This document shows positions 22,961-35,229 of a stretch of DNA of 64,000 nucleotides, piece by piece (position 1 is the first letter of the stretch; each line of letters begins with the position of its first letter). Both the position numbers and the translations under genes were made by a program. The stretch spans positions 563,379 through 627,378 of the forward strand of contig CAUYUJ010000769.1 in NCBI GenBank assembly GCA_963575745.1, read 5' to 3'. The DNA is from Prorocentrum cordatum. Lineage: Eukaryota > Sar > Dinophyceae > Prorocentrales > Prorocentraceae. Under the pieces are notes generated by a model. That model had not been told where the DNA came from. It did not search any database and saw only the letters and a list, made by a program, of their open reading frames with translations.

Positions 22961-23236
22961 TCCTCTATCATCCCCTCTTTGGGGCATGACGGGTCCTCAG
23001 CCTTGATTCTACTGCGTGCCCCCCCCCACCACATGCCTGATCAGGGCAACTCGCCTGGGCATCGTTTCTGGGTGGGCTGGCGGGGCTACGCGAGGCGTCT
23101 AGAACTTCAACGCGGATCCTGCCGTGGCGACGAGGACCCCCTTGGAGGCCCAAACAACATGAAAACGAGCCAGGTTTGAACCTCGAACCGTCGAACCTCT
23201 TTCATGCAAAACGCCCTCCCGCCCCCCGCGCGGCTC

Positions 23237-23316
23237 CTCCCCTGGAAGCCGCCCTCGACCGCCATCTGGCGGGCCACGGACCACCGGAGGAAGGCGCGCA
23301 GGTCCAGCGCGCTCGC
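23237..23316 (-). CDS. FNTB: FNTB exon: W..ARQMAVEGGFQGR block
   Basis: This 80-bp exon encodes ASALDLRAFLRWSVARQ, MAVEGGFQG and two bases of Arg. The family block is L.L..LLQW...RQM..EGGFQGR; the last Arg, split over the splice site, corresponds to Arg291, which binds the diphosphate. The acceptor is GACGAG|G and the donor GGGAG|GA. Because GAGGA occurs at both ends of the following intron, the exact cut could slide by a few bases without changing the mRNA, a known habit of dinoflagellate introns. Confidence 0.94.
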
Positions 23317-23989
23317 CTCGTCGGAACGGAAGGAGGGGGCGGGCCGGAGCACCCCCGAGGCAGATCCTGGTACCTTTGCGCCTCGCAGTGTGCGAGAAGC
23401 GGGCGCACGCTGACATGGAAAGTGGTGACCCATGGATCTCGCGCGAAGGGCGCCAGCTCCGCGCGTCGGGGAGACGCCTCCCCCCCCCCGAGACGTGGGG
23501 CCAACGCCCCCCCCCCCTCCGTCTTGAGCGGGCAGATGTTGCCCAGAACGCGGATGCCTTCGCGAATCCACGCGCATCGGTCGCTTGCTGCGCCTCCCCG
23601 AAACATGCGAAACATACGAAGGATCTCGCGCCCTCGCGCAGCCCCCCTCCGGACAGCCGGACGGGCGCCACCTCCGCAGAGCGGCCCCGCCAAAGGGGAC
23701 GGGTGCACAGCGCGCAGATCGCTCCGTACGACATCGGCGCGAATCTGGCTTCGAGTTCATGCTATCGGCACGTTCCGGAATTCCTTGCTTGCGCCAAAAA
23801 GGGGCCCAAGACTGGCCAAGGGGCCCCCAAGAGCTCGCCCGGACGGTGCAGGAGGGCCCCGGAATCGCCGCGCGATCGGTCCAAGATGCCCAAAATGGAT
23901 GACCCCAAGACGGCCCACGGAACCTTCGAGGCGCCCCAAGACAACGCAAACATCCTTCCCAAAAAAGCCCTGAGAGGCCATCCTCAAGT

Positions 23990-24350
23990 GTTTCCGTGTC
24001 TTTGGGGTCCTCGACTTTTCGAACATCCGACGCTCCAAGACGACCCGAGAGGCCCCGAGGACCTGCCCAAGACGGCCCAAGAGGCCCCCAAGGGAGCCCC
24101 CAGACGGCCCAAGAGGGCTCCCAGGCGGTCCCAGAGGCGCACAAGGCAGCCCCAGAGGGCCCAAAGGCAGCCCCAACAATGGCCCAAGAGGGGGAAAACA
24201 AACCGAAAACGAGAGTCTTCAGCCACAAGGGGCCCCTCCCCGAGGAGCCCCCAGGACGCCCCAGGAGGCCCCCAAACGGCCCCCACGAGGCCTCACCCCG
24301 ACCCCCGAGAAGCCTCCCGCGACATTCCATCGAACATCCTGGAGGCCCGT
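23990..24350. repeat. Diverged inverted relative of the 386-bp satellite
   Basis: On the plus strand it shows gaacatccgacg, then many ccaagacggcccaagaggc blocks, then gagtcttcagccac. This follows the complement of the 386-bp unit in order. Confidence 0.7.
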
Positions 24351-24851
24351 GAGCAACAGCCCAGACACGGTGGCGGAATGGACCGAAGACCATTCTACAC
24401 ATATGCCTATATATATATATATATATAGACATAAGGAGGGGGAGAAAGAGAGAGAGAGAGAGCTGTTCCTGATCAGCAGCCAAGACCAAGGGGGCTTCAC
24501 TGAATCACCTGATGTTCCCCGCCCCTGGCGTCAGCGCGCTAGGTGCGGCGCAGGAGACGCGTCTGGAGAGGCGGGGTAGCGGGGGCGAGCCGACCCAAGA
24601 AACCAGCGCGGACCTCCAGAAGCTTTTGCTGATGCAGATGTTCTCTTCTCGGGGGGGGGCGAAAGGGTCGGATAGCAAAGGACATGGTAGAGAATCAGCT
24701 CACGTAGCTGCTTTTCCTGGCGCCTCCTGGCGCCAGGAAGCGCTCGTCCATCGAGGAATAGGCCGGCGGCGGGGCCGAACCAGCTGCATGCAGCAGATGT
24801 CGTAACCCCTCCCCTTTATTGGCAGCGCGCATCAGGGGGGAATGGGAGAGG

Positions 24852-24990
24852 GGAAGGCTTCTTTGCAGGAGGCTGCGTCTTATAAGGCGCCAGCCCTACA
24901 CCTAGAAGGGCAGGCCAGCGCCTTATGAGAAGCGAAGGTGCGTCTAAGAAGCCCTCCCCCCTGCCCCCATTCCCCTCTGCGCGCGCCTGA
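24852..24990. repeat. Hairpin-forming dispersed repeat (second copy at 20082-20215)
   Basis: Both copies have cttcttagaaggaggctg-like starts, complementary inner arms (cttataaggcg / cgccttatgag here) and end ccctcccccctgcccccatt plus cccctctgcgcg. Confidence 0.65.
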
Positions 24991-25707
24991 CTTGAATGAT
25001 CCTACCCGTTCGTCTGGTCCGACCTTCTGGGAGGCACCACCCCCCTCAAGGTCCCGCTGACAGGGTCCCACACGGTCCGGGACTGCTGGCACGTCCGCTG
25101 AGAACCTGCAGCCGCGGCTGGAATCATGTTGCTCCCATCGTACTGAAGGACCACACCCCCAGAAAGAAGTTCGAGCACCAAGTCTCGAAACAATGTCGAC
25201 CGAATATCGCCTCCCAGGGCCCGACACGTGAAAGCCCTCAAGTTTGGATACGTTCGTGGTGCTCGAAAGTCTGTCTGGGGATCAAGGTCCTGGCTACGAG
25301 GGCCTTGACCCGAGGGGGAACGATAGGGGGTCCTGGCTCAGGCTGCGGGGGAGGGAACATTGACCTGCCATGATCGGCGATACGGCGCCGATGGACTGGT
25401 GATCCCTGCACCCCTCTATCTTCCACACCTTCCGGCCTCTGCGAAAGACGCGGACGGTGATGCATTGCAACTATTCAAATCCTCGGGGAACGCAAGAACA
25501 CTCAGCGTTCCACGAAGCGCAGGAGTGTGGAAGGCCAGCACGGAAGGCCTGGAAGAATGAGGGCGAGGGACAAGCCCCACACAGCGGAACGGCACCGTCC
25601 TGGGCGGAACCACATCAGGCCCCTACTGTATACCAGCGATCAACGGGCGATATGGGGTCGACGCGTTCCTCCCCCCCCTCCCCTCTGAGTGGAGGGGAAG
25701 AAGGAGG

Positions 25708-25817
25708 ATGATGATCATGATGAGGAGGAGGAGGAGGAGGAGGAGGAGGAGGAGGAGGAGGAGGAGGAGGTGCAGGAGAAAGAGCAGGAGGAGGAGGTGG
25801 AGGAGGAAGAGGAGGAG
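25708..25817. repeat. GAG microsatellite
   Basis: About 110 bp of GAG with a few A and T interruptions. Confidence 0.95.
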
Positions 25818-26215
25818 CTACCCCCCCCCCCCTGGCTTTACGGCCACCGCTCGGCTCACCGGCGGCCGTCCGGGACGATCAGGACACACCCTGGACGGAC
25901 GCCCTCGGCGACGCGCAGCTGCCAGCAGGCACCCCGAGGCCGGGACACCGCCGAGATCCGGTGCAGGCGTCAGGAGCCGCGCACCCCGCACGCCCGAGAA
26001 CCTCGAACCCATCCCCCTGAGCTTATCCCCTGCAGGCCTCTCCTGGGGTGCGTCCCGACCAGAATGTCGAAGCGGATGAGGATCCAGCCGTGGCCGCGAG
26101 GGCGACCCAGGGCGCTCGGAAACGGCCAGACAGCGCACCTCGAGCCCCGGACGCCCGACGGGCCTCGACCGCCCGAGCCTCTCCCCCCCTTGAACCGTGC
26201 CGTCTGACATTGTTC

Positions 26216-26372
26216 GGGTAGGAGATCGACTGCAGAATTCTTTACCGCAGAATTTTGTTCCTCGTCGAGTGTTCGTAGATCCACTGGCATTGTAGGTCCT
26301 TTGTTGTAGACTCGGCGAGAATTCCAAGTCTGGGGCACCTCATTTGTGCAGTCGATCTCCTATTCGAGCTGC
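26216..26372. mobile_element. Inverted-repeat element, single copy
   Basis: gtaggagatcgactgcagaa near the left end is complementary to tgcagtcgatctcctattc near the right end. Confidence 0.65.
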
Positions 26373-26447
26373 ACCCCCCCTGACGAGCCTATCCCCCCCA
26401 ACGTTGCCCCCTGGAGGGCCCCCGGCTGCCGCGCAGGCGCACCCCGC

Positions 26448-26484
26448 CTTGCCGATGATGCACAGCGTGGCGAGCCCGCAGTAC
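26448..26484 (-). CDS. FNTB: FNTB micro-exon: YCGLATL..IGK block
   Basis: This 37-bp micro-exon encodes one base completing Ser, then YCGLATLCIIGK. It continues HGGY-S into the family's HGGYTFCGLAALVIL, so the conserved Cys (Cys254 in mammals) is present. The acceptor is ACGCAG|G and the donor AAG|GC. The distance from CGL to the next block (SALDL) is identical to the mammalian protein, which fixes both edges. It lies 10.5 kb from the preceding exon, the longest intron bounded by two certain exons. Confidence 0.9.
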
Positions 26485-27119
26485 CTGCGTGAGCCGCGGG
26501 GGGAACGGGCGCGGCCCAGGGCGGAGAGCGGGCGAGCGCCTCCGAACCTCGGCGGTTGCAGGCTGCAGCCGCCGAGGTTCGGAGGGCATCGCTGCAGCTT
26601 GCAGCGGGGGCCAGGCCCTTACCCGCGGGGGGGGGGGGAAGGAAGAGCCCGTGCTCTCCAGTCGGACCTACGCCAGAAGAACATCCCTCGAGAAAATGAG
26701 ACCCTCCGCTGGCCAAAGCAACAGATAATCCACAGGTGCCCTCCCCAGGATGCGCAAAACCATCCAACAACAACGAAGAACACGAGGGTTCACCCCCCCC
26801 GATCACGCCAGTGACCTGCCCCGCCTCCCTCCTCCCCTGACCCTCCACATTGCCAGAAAGTAGCACACCAGATCTATAAACCTGTTTGGACCGTCTCAAA
26901 CCTCGGCCTCGGCAGGAATTCAAAACTCGACGTCTTGGTGTTGCTGCTTGGCCCTCATGGAAGGTCAAGGTCCTCCCCGCGCCCCCTGGTCACGTCACGA
27001 TTTTCGCCGGCGCGGTCCGGGAATGAACTGCCCTTAGGCGTCCCCGGACGGCGCGAACACCAATCGTGACATGACTGACCTCCCCTCTCGGCCACGCCCG
27101 TTATCGCCAGGGGTTAAAA

Positions 27120-27288
27120 TTAAGCGGGCGTGTCCCCCCACAGGGGGATTTTCGACGAAAAATAAAACATACCCCACAAATGCGCCAAAAAGATAAAACA
27201 ATGCTCCAAAAATAATACCCAGACTATTTTTGGACTACTTTTCATTTTTCGTCGAAAACCCCCCTGTAAGGGGACAGGCCCGACGTAA
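27120..27288. mobile_element. MITE family B, copy B2
   Basis: 169 bp with long terminal inverted repeats that extend through tttcgacgaaaaataaaa; 8-bp target duplication ggttaaaa; AT-rich core. Confidence 0.93.
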
Positions 27289-27669
27289 GGTTAAAACAAA
27301 CTGTGTCTCACAGTAACGAGTGGGCGGGTCTCCGAGGACCCATGCGGGGTGGGTGGGGCGACATGTGCGCCAACATGTGCGCGAGCACCAACACGTGCGG
27401 GGGGCCCAGGCCCCCGCATTCGCACGATCGCTACGATCGCTACTCCTACCCAGGGGGGGATGTCCCCGGCAGCGACAGTTGCGCGCCAGAGTGTAACACA
27501 CAGCCTCATCGTTACATTGACATTCGGGGGAACTTGCCGAGTTCGTATGGCATACATATCGGGCTCGTCGAATCCGCGTCGAATCCACGTTGAAGCCGCG
27601 TTGAACCCAAGAGCCCGCGACGAGTCCGCATTGATCCCTCGTCGGGCACAGAGACAAACCCCAATTTCG

Positions 27670-28315
27670 GGGCGTCCTTTCTGAAGGGGCTGCGCGCTAG
27701 GGAAAAGGGATCCGGCGGGGCCGCGAGTCTCGGTTCGTCTTCCTCGTTCGCTCCTCGTGCGTTTTGCTGGATTCGGCTCGCGCGCAGGCGTCCTGTTCCG
27801 AGGGTCGGGGTCTAGCATTGGACAACGCCAGAAACCATACGAGCCTTTTTTTGGTAACGCTCGTTTCTCAGACTCGGAATGGTGAGATCAGCTGCTGCGC
27901 GCCGTGTCTACAGCTTCGAGTGGCGTGGCGGTCCCTGCCATCACACATCGCCTGGCGCGCGCTTCGCCAATGCCTCTGTGGAGGCGCCTCCCCTGGGAAC
28001 TTGACTAGGGGAACAACAAAAATGGCATAAGCATAAAAACTCGGAGGTCCGAGCGGACCTCCGAGTTTTTATGTTTATGCCACTTTTTGGTCCCCTATTG
28101 AAGACCCAGCCTCCTCGGGGCTGCGCCTGGCCAATGTTCCTGGTGACCGTTCCTGGGTCACCGCGGACCTGGCCGGGCCGGCCTGCAACCCCATGGCGCA
28201 CCCCGCAAGAGGCATACGCTGCCAGCACGGATGACCCCACCTTGGGCCTAGAGGTAAAACAGTTCCTTCCCGACTCCATTCCCCAGCCCCGGGGACAACG
28301 AGTAAGCAGGAGGCG
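27670..28315. repeat. Dispersed repeat, copy 1 of 2
   Basis: Its outer parts match 35.33-35.70 kb (gggctgcgcgct, gagtctcggttcgtcttcct, cgcaagaggcatacgctgcc). A 250-bp middle with a palindrome is private to this copy. Confidence 0.8.
28018..28087. repeat. Palindrome with 34-bp arms
   Basis: ggcataagcataaaaactcg and its complement flank a 2-bp centre at 28052-28053, with very few mismatches. It lies within one copy of a dispersed repeat (27.67-28.32 kb) and is absent from the other (35.23-35.71 kb). Confidence 0.9.
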
Positions 28316-28849
28316 TCCTCTCTTACTATTCTGGCCGGACTTCCGCACAATTGCCGGAAACCTGAGCAAAACCATCGTTTTATACGAATGTATCGCATGG
28401 CGCCGCCTGGCCGGAAACCGAAACAATCCCCGTACAAAAACAGAAAATCGCTGCTCGCGTGCTGGTGACGCCCTTGTCGCTGTTGCTCCTGCAGATATGT
28501 GCGGAATGCAGCGACACCGGCGACACCTGCGCGCGGACGGCGAATTGTTCGGCGCGCGGAAACGGATTATTCCACGTGGACCCGATGAAGTACGAAAGCT
28601 GGCTGCGTGATCCAGATGGCCCATTTCACCAGCATGGGCTGCATAGTATGCGGGGGCCGCCGGGCCGTGCTGAAAACCACCCCCCGTTGCAACTCGGCCC
28701 CGCGCCGACTAGCCGAGCAGCCCGGGGAGTACAGACCCGACCAGACAAACCAACCAACCAACCATCCAACCAACTAACCAACTGACCGGATCCCCATGTG
28801 CGCTTATATTTTCTGGGCGCGTCCCGCTGTGAGTGTTTGAGTTGAAGCG

Positions 28850-30328
28850 TATTAGCCTGTGGCGACTGAGCGTTCTCTAACGGCTACCTTTTGGGGTGCC
28901 CAGGTGACACGTCTGCTACACCGCGATGATCAGAGAATTCCCAAACAGAAGGGTCCACGGGTGCTAGAAACCAGTGTTTCTCTTCATGCGTCCCACAATC
29001 AAATTGGGAACGGGCAGATGTAACGCCCCATGGCGGCTCCTTCCACTAGCGTGCTCCATTGCTCCGTATCCTATATATACACATATACATACAAACGAAC
29101 AAACATGTTTACATACATCCAAACATATACATATACTTTTGTGGAATGAGCGTGTTCAGCCTCGTGCGCCCTGCACCTCGCCCTACGGTCTCGGCGGCAT
29201 AATGCGGCATTATGTTGGTGGCGGTCTAACCTAGATTGCTGCTTTACGTGCCGTACCTCGTCGGCCCACGTGGGTGGCCTCGCTGTGCGCTCTCTTCACT
29301 AGCCCCGTTTAGCCCGACCGCTGGTCCAGCAGTTATGCCTCGCCGCCAACGAAGAAATGTCCAATCTCAGTGCTTCTGATTATGAATGTGGGTGGGTCTG
29401 AGTGCGAGCGGGTTTGAGCGCGCTTGTGTCCGAACGTGGGTGGTAAGTCGGAGTTTGCATATGTCTGGGTATCCATGGGCCTGGACGAACGTGATCTGAA
29501 CGCGGGCAGTACGAATACGAACGAATCTGCACCTGAATGACCCGTTTGTGAATGTCTTGTGCGCATGAGCCTGAATATGCATAAGCTCAGTCCGCGTCGA
29601 ACTGACCGTGGGCAAGGGGAAGCCAGCGGCTTCTGGGCGCGAGCGGGCCAGTGCCCACCTCACTGGCCGTGGATGAGGCGTCTGATTGCAGAGCCTGCCA
29701 TATCGCGGTGGCCATGTGACCCCCCCGCAAGAAGCGACTCCTATCCGCAAAACGAGCAACCCGCCGAACACATCTCAGCAACATATTCCCGCGAGGGGGC
29801 AAACATCATACATCCTGCCGGTTTGTCCTCGAAGTGATCTGGTGCTACGCCTGCTACATCGTGGCGGTCATGCTGCCGTTCAACCAGAAATAGATCTGAC
29901 CCAAGAAAACGTGCACACCGCTTGAGACATCCACCACAATGCGGTGGCGAACAGGCACGGCCCTTTTCGGGATGATTAAATGCCACGCCAACCTTGTCGC
30001 GGCGACCATGCGGCCCTCAAGAGAGAAGCGTCTGTCCCGCACAACGGGCAAGCCGCCACAATCTGGGCGCGAACGGGCAGGTGTGTTGCTCCCTGGTGGC
30101 TCCTTCTCGGGGTGCCCAAGTGGGGCCCTGGCTATCACTCGCTGGCCATGCGTCTTTTAAGATATCGTTGTTCGTCTTGCCGAACAAAGAAGCAACCTGA
30201 AACATCCTTACAAATATATTGCAAACGGTCACGTGTCCGATCCCCTGGCGGTTGTTCGTCGGGGCGCCCGAGTGCTACGCATTCGCGCGTCTGTCAAAAC
30301 ATAGGTGCGTGTGTGTGTGTGTGTGTGT

Positions 30329-30363
<35 letters not shown>

Positions 30364-30560
30364 CGTTTGTGTGTGTGTGCGTTTGTGTGTGTGTTCCACC
30401 AAACGACCACTCCCAGGCGGCACCTCTTTGGGGTACCGCACTGTTACGTCTGCTACATCTCGGTGAGCGAGCCTACTGCCGCGCATGAGTGCATCAAGGT
30501 ACGATTTGTCAAAATAAGGCTTACTGCGGGGGCGAGTGAACCTGAACGACTACATGCGAG
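28850..30560. repeat. Older relatives of the 33.9-34.9 kb array
   Basis: Copies of the same motifs (for example cgccacaatctgggcgcgaa near 30055 and ctccttctcggggtgcccaa near 30100) are scattered here. No gene was seen. Confidence 0.55.
30303..30396. repeat. TG microsatellite
   Basis: About 94 bp of TG with interspersed CG. Confidence 0.95.
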
Positions 30561-31406
30561 AATAATATGAGTGAGCCTACGTCGGGTGTGAGCGGGTCAG
30601 AATGTCAGAGGGTTTGCTTGCGAGTGCGTCAGGGTGTCAATGGACCTGCCGCGCGTATGACATGCGCGCGAGGACGTCGAGGGGCGAGGGGGCGAGAGGG
30701 CGAGATGCGGATGTCTCAAACAAACAACTGGTCACACGAGTCACGCTGCGAGGAAAGAGGCGCGCGTCCTGCAATTCTGAAAAAAAAACTACGCTGAGCG
30801 GAAAGGGCGCGATTGCAACGCTAACGGCTGGGGCTGAAGAGGGCAGCGCGGGGAACAAACAAGGAGGGCGAGCGAAACCCGATCAACCAACAAATCCGCC
30901 ACGCAGCCAACACATCCAAACAACGAACCCAACCAAACAGCCAAAAGTTACGGCACTGCCGCTTGAGACTTCTTCGCAGCGCGGGCGCCATGACAGAAGA
31001 GGGGCGCACAGACTGGCAGGGCTAATGAAGGGAAGGGCGGGGACGAAAAGAATCGGGAAAACGAGGAACAACTGAAAGCATCGGCCCCGCAAGGCAGGGG
31101 CGCTATGCATGAGGAACCCACAAAGGACGTACGCGCCCAACTATGTACATGAACACGGCCCCTTGACCCGCGAGACTGGCCGTGTGATACGATCAATCGC
31201 GCAATGCGAACTCTCGAAACCAGCGTGGATTCATGTACGTGTACGTCCTTCTTTCGCTCCTGAATGCAAGGCCTCCCCGCCCCCTTCGGCCGCCGGAGCC
31301 TGGATCGAAGGGGCGAGGAGGGAAAGACGGAGCGCCGTCCAACGCCAGGGCGCAGTTACGACAGCAGCGGCCGGGGCTGAAGGAAGCGGCGCAGCGGCGC
31401 GGGGAA

Positions 31407-31540
31407 CTCGCCATCGCTCGGACGTCCATTCCCTGTGCTTTTTTCGGTTTCGTGCGTGGTTTTTTCGCCAAATGATCAAGGATGCTCCTCGATGGTCCTC
31501 GCCGAAGGAAAAAAAATGCACACGTCCGAGCGATGCCAAG
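31407..31540 (+). mobile_element. MITE family A, copy A4
   Basis: 134 bp with typical ends; target duplication ggaa. The paralogous segment at 30849-30870 shows the same flanks joined without the element and with a single ggaa. Confidence 0.95.
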
Positions 31541-32407
31541 GGAACAAACTAGGAGGACGAGCGAAACCGGATCAACCAGCAAACCCGCCACGCAGCCAAA
31601 CGCCGAACGCCCAAACAAGACACCCAACCAAGCAGCGAAACGTCACGGCACTGCCGCCTGCGACTTCTTCGCGTCGCGGGCGCCATGACAGAGGGAGGGC
31701 GCACATGGTGGCGGCGCAAATGGAGGGGAAAGCGGAACGGGAAGAATTTGGAACATGGGGAGCAACTGACACTGTCCCCCCCGCAAGGCAAGGATGCTAT
31801 TCAAGGCCTCCCCGCCCCCTCCGGCCGCTGGGGCCTGGGTCGAAGGGGCGGGGGAGCGCCGTCCAACGCCAGGGCGCGCCAACAGAACGCGAAGCGCGGC
31901 GGGGGAGCGGGGCGAGAAAGAACGGCTCGCAAGACGTAAGGGGAGGAGGGGGAAGGAGCGCGCTGCAACGCACCGCCGCGCGGCTGCAGCTCATCGCAAG
32001 GTGGAGGGGCGCCCGACGCACCTGGAGCGCAGCGCGGACCAACCCGCCGCACGCGAGGCCTGGCGGACGGCCTCTGCTAACTGCAGCGCTCCCCGACTGC
32101 CGCGAACGAGCGGCCAAATCCGCACGGCAACAACGGAGAGGCGAAGCAACAAGGAAGAACACACGGGGAACGGAGGACCCAAGCAACAAGCTGGAACGCG
32201 CCAAAGAAGAAGAGGGGAAAGACAGTCAGAAAGGGGACAGACTGCACAAGTCAGATCCTGGCCTGCGTGACGGTGACGCCCTTGTCGCAAGAGCTCGGGG
32301 CATGGCGAAGGGGGCGACGCCTGCGCGGGGACTGCGTCGCGCGTGGGGCGCGAGAGCTGCGTGCGCCAGATGGACAACAGGAGCTGCGCGAAACGCAAGG
32401 GCCGCAT

Positions 32408-32539
32408 CTGGCCATCGCTCGGACGTCCATTCCCTGTGTTTTTTTCGGTTTTGTGCGTGGTTTTTTTCGCCAAATGATCAAGGATGCTCCTCGATGGTCC
32501 CCACCGAGGAAAAAATGCACACGTCCGAACGATGCCAAG
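32408..32539 (+). mobile_element. MITE family A, copy A5
   Basis: 132 bp with typical ends; flanks gcat and acat, a 3 of 4 match. Confidence 0.9.
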
Positions 32540-33929
32540 ACATGGGCCGTGCAATCCGCGTGGGATGGGGGGGCGGGGGGCCGCGTCGGAAAAGCGAGGC
32601 CGCACGGGCCGCGCGAAACGCACGGGCGCCCCCTGCGAAGGGCCGGGGGGGACGCACGGGCAGCGCGGAGCGCGCGGGCCGCGGGCGATGTATGAACCGC
32701 ATGGCCGCGCGCGCTGCCCAGGCCGCATAAAATGCGCGATCCGCGCGGTAGTTGGTCTTGCGCGCCGCCAGGCAGACCCTGCGCGAGCACTGCAGGACTG
32801 GTGAACATTTTAGGCCCAGTGAACACCACGTCGCGCGCCCACTCGGGGAACCGGCCCCCGCTGCCAAGCATTCGGGCGAGAGCCGCGCCGACCAGACCAA
32901 CTTATCACCCAACCGTCAAACACAATAGCATCAGTTGAGACGTCCTCGCACTGCGTGCGAGGTTTGAAGGAGAGGGCGCGAACCTTGCAAGTGTATTTCA
33001 TTGCTCGACAACGACGGGGGCAGAGACCAAGGCGACCAACCCATCCAACCACGCAGCCAAAAGTCTCGGCGCCGTTGCTTGCGAGTTCCCCGCAACCAAG
33101 GCGCCCAAGCAATGGCAATGCGCGTATCCATTAGTGTTGAATGGCATGGCAGGGCCGGGCTGGTGAGGAGGGAGGACAAGGAACGGGCGAATCAAGAGGA
33201 GGAGCAGCAAGAAGACCGGACTCCCTCCCCCGTCGGCTGCCGATGCCTGGCTTGGACACCTCCAAGCTGGGCTCCGAGCGCTGTCGGCGCCGCCGCGGGG
33301 GAGGCGGGAGACGGGAAAGAGGGGGCACCATCCCACGCCCATCCGCCGACAAAGAGCGAGGGGGGGGGGCGGGGCAGAAAGGATAGGCGCGAAGAAGGAG
33401 AAGGAAGGAACGAGCTGCAACGCACCACAGCGCGGCTGCAGCACAGTGAGAGCTGGAGCAGCCACAGACGCGCCTGGAACGCAGCGCGAATCAACCCGCC
33501 GTCAACGAGGCCAGACGGACGAAACGATGCTAACTGCAGCGCGCCCCGAAGCCCAAGTGGCCAACCAAATCTGCGCGGCACCATCAAGGCGGAGGAACCA
33601 AAAAGAACCGAGCGGAAAAAGGAGGACCCGAACAACGAGCGGGAAAGCGGCGGAGAAAGGGGGAGGAATATACTCATACGGGCATGAACTGCACAGGCCA
33701 CACGCGCGCGAGGGTAGAGCCTCTCAAGAACGAAATGCTGCACAGGTGACGGCAGGACAAACGTTTCGTCAGAGGAGATCCCCATGTATGCATCGGTCAG
33801 CTCCTCCTCCTCCTCCTCCTCCTTCTCCTCCTCCTCCTGATCCTCCTCATCCACGCTATTCTTCATTGGCCAGGTAGCGCGTAAGTTTCCTTTCGATTCC
33901 TGTCTGCGACCGTCGGACACTGAACGGGT

Positions 33930-34920
33930 ATTTGAACAACTGGGTGAGCCGAAACATCCTCGCAATATGAACGCGACAACGCCCATGATGTACCCTCTAT
34001 CGGCCCCCCCTGCGGTCCCCATATGCCACGCCTGCTACATCACGACGACCACGCAACCCTGAACAAGAATAGACACAATCGAACCGTAAACGCCAGAGTT
34101 CCGCTTGAGACATCCCCACAAACTGGGCGCCAATGGGTAAGTGCCCTACCCGCTATTACATTGCAGTGGTCACACAGCCCTCAAAAGAGTTACGTCTTCC
34201 TCTCAACAACCAGCGTACCGCGTGAGATACCCCCACAATCTGGACGCTGACGCGCATGTGTCCTGCCCCCTGGCGGCTAATCCTTGTAGAGCCCAAGTCG
34301 TATGTCTACTACGTCGTCGCGGCGCCTGCGCGGCCCTCAAAAGAGACGCGACGACATTCCCAAAGCAAACGGTTCGATTGACATATCCCCACAATCTGGG
34401 GCGCGAACGCACCGGTGATGTTACCCCCTGGCGCCTCCCCCGTGTGGCGCCCAAAAATGATGACTGCTGCACCGCAATTGCCATGGCCTGAAAACACATA
34501 ATTGACTTCCGTAAGCCACCTGTTCGCAAGGGACGTCCCCACAATCTGGGCGCCAACGGGCAAGTGTCCGACACTCTGGCGCCTTCCCTCCCTCTCTTGG
34601 GTACCCAAGTATTCGCTTTCTTTGTGAAAGCACGCCCACCTCAAAAAGCCAGCGTCTCGCGTGAAATATCCCCGAATGCTGGGCGCCAACTGGCAAGTGT
34701 CCTACCCCGTGGTCGCTCCCCCTTGTGGCGCCCAAGGGCGATGGTTGCGACATCGCGAACACCACGCGGCCCAGAAAAAGACGCGCCTACATCCGTAAAA
34801 CAAGCGAACCGCTGGAGACATCCCCACAATCTGGGCACGAACCGTTTAAGTGACGTATGCCCTGGCGGCACCCCCTTGTGTTGCCCAAGTGCTGTGCATG
34901 TCGCCTCGCGATGATTCTGA
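33930..34920. repeat. Degenerate tandem array, period about 110-160 bp
   Basis: ccccacaatctgggcgc-like motifs occur at about 34117, 34227, 34388, 34537, 34672 and 34822, each followed by a ccctggcggc and cttgtggcgcccaag block. Confidence 0.75.
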
Positions 34921-35229
34921 TCGTGAGATGGAGAAGGAGGGAAGAGGAGGGAGTGACTAGACGGAGGCGCGACACGGATAACAAGAATGGAATCGCGCAA
35001 CTACCTGCACAATGATGATGCATTATGGCCGTCGGACCCTTGCTCCGCACGCGTGCGACGGAACCTGGCGGCAACCAAACTGGCCCAATCTGCTGGTACA
35101 TCGCTTCGATTCTGACTCGCGTCAGACGTGCGTTTGACTTGTCCCCGCAGTCCAGCCCCCCATCTTAACCAAAAACTCCAGCTTCTGCTGAGACGTCCTC
35201 TCGAGCCGCTCTCAAACTGACCACCGCGT

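Larger units (their letters stand above)
18758..23236 (-). other. FNTB intron
   Basis: This 4,479-bp intron contains CTC and GAG tracts, a near-perfect 61-bp-arm palindrome, an imperfect long palindrome at 21047-21183, MITE A3, and caagaggcc-type minisatellite DNA at 21.88-22.62 kb. Confidence 0.8.
23317..26447 (-). other. FNTB intron
   Basis: This 3,131-bp intron contains a diverged inverted relative of the 386-bp satellite (about 23.8-24.35 kb), a hairpin repeat (24852-24990), a GAG tract and an inverted-repeat element (26216-26372). Confidence 0.8.
30840..33700. repeat. Segment present in about three degenerate copies
   Basis: 30.85-31.4 and 31.54-31.95 kb share gaggacgagcgaaacc, cggcactgccgcttgagact and cgggcgccatgacagag blocks. 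31.94-32.22 and 33.38-33.67 kb share gagctgcaacgcaccacagc and gctaactgcagcgc blocks. MITEs A4 and A5 lie within. Confidence 0.75.

Noticed and set aside
31080-31140. YVLCGFLMHS resembling the CGLAAL block
   Set aside because: No AG acceptor at the edge and poor fit; the in-phase exon at 26484 fits perfectly.
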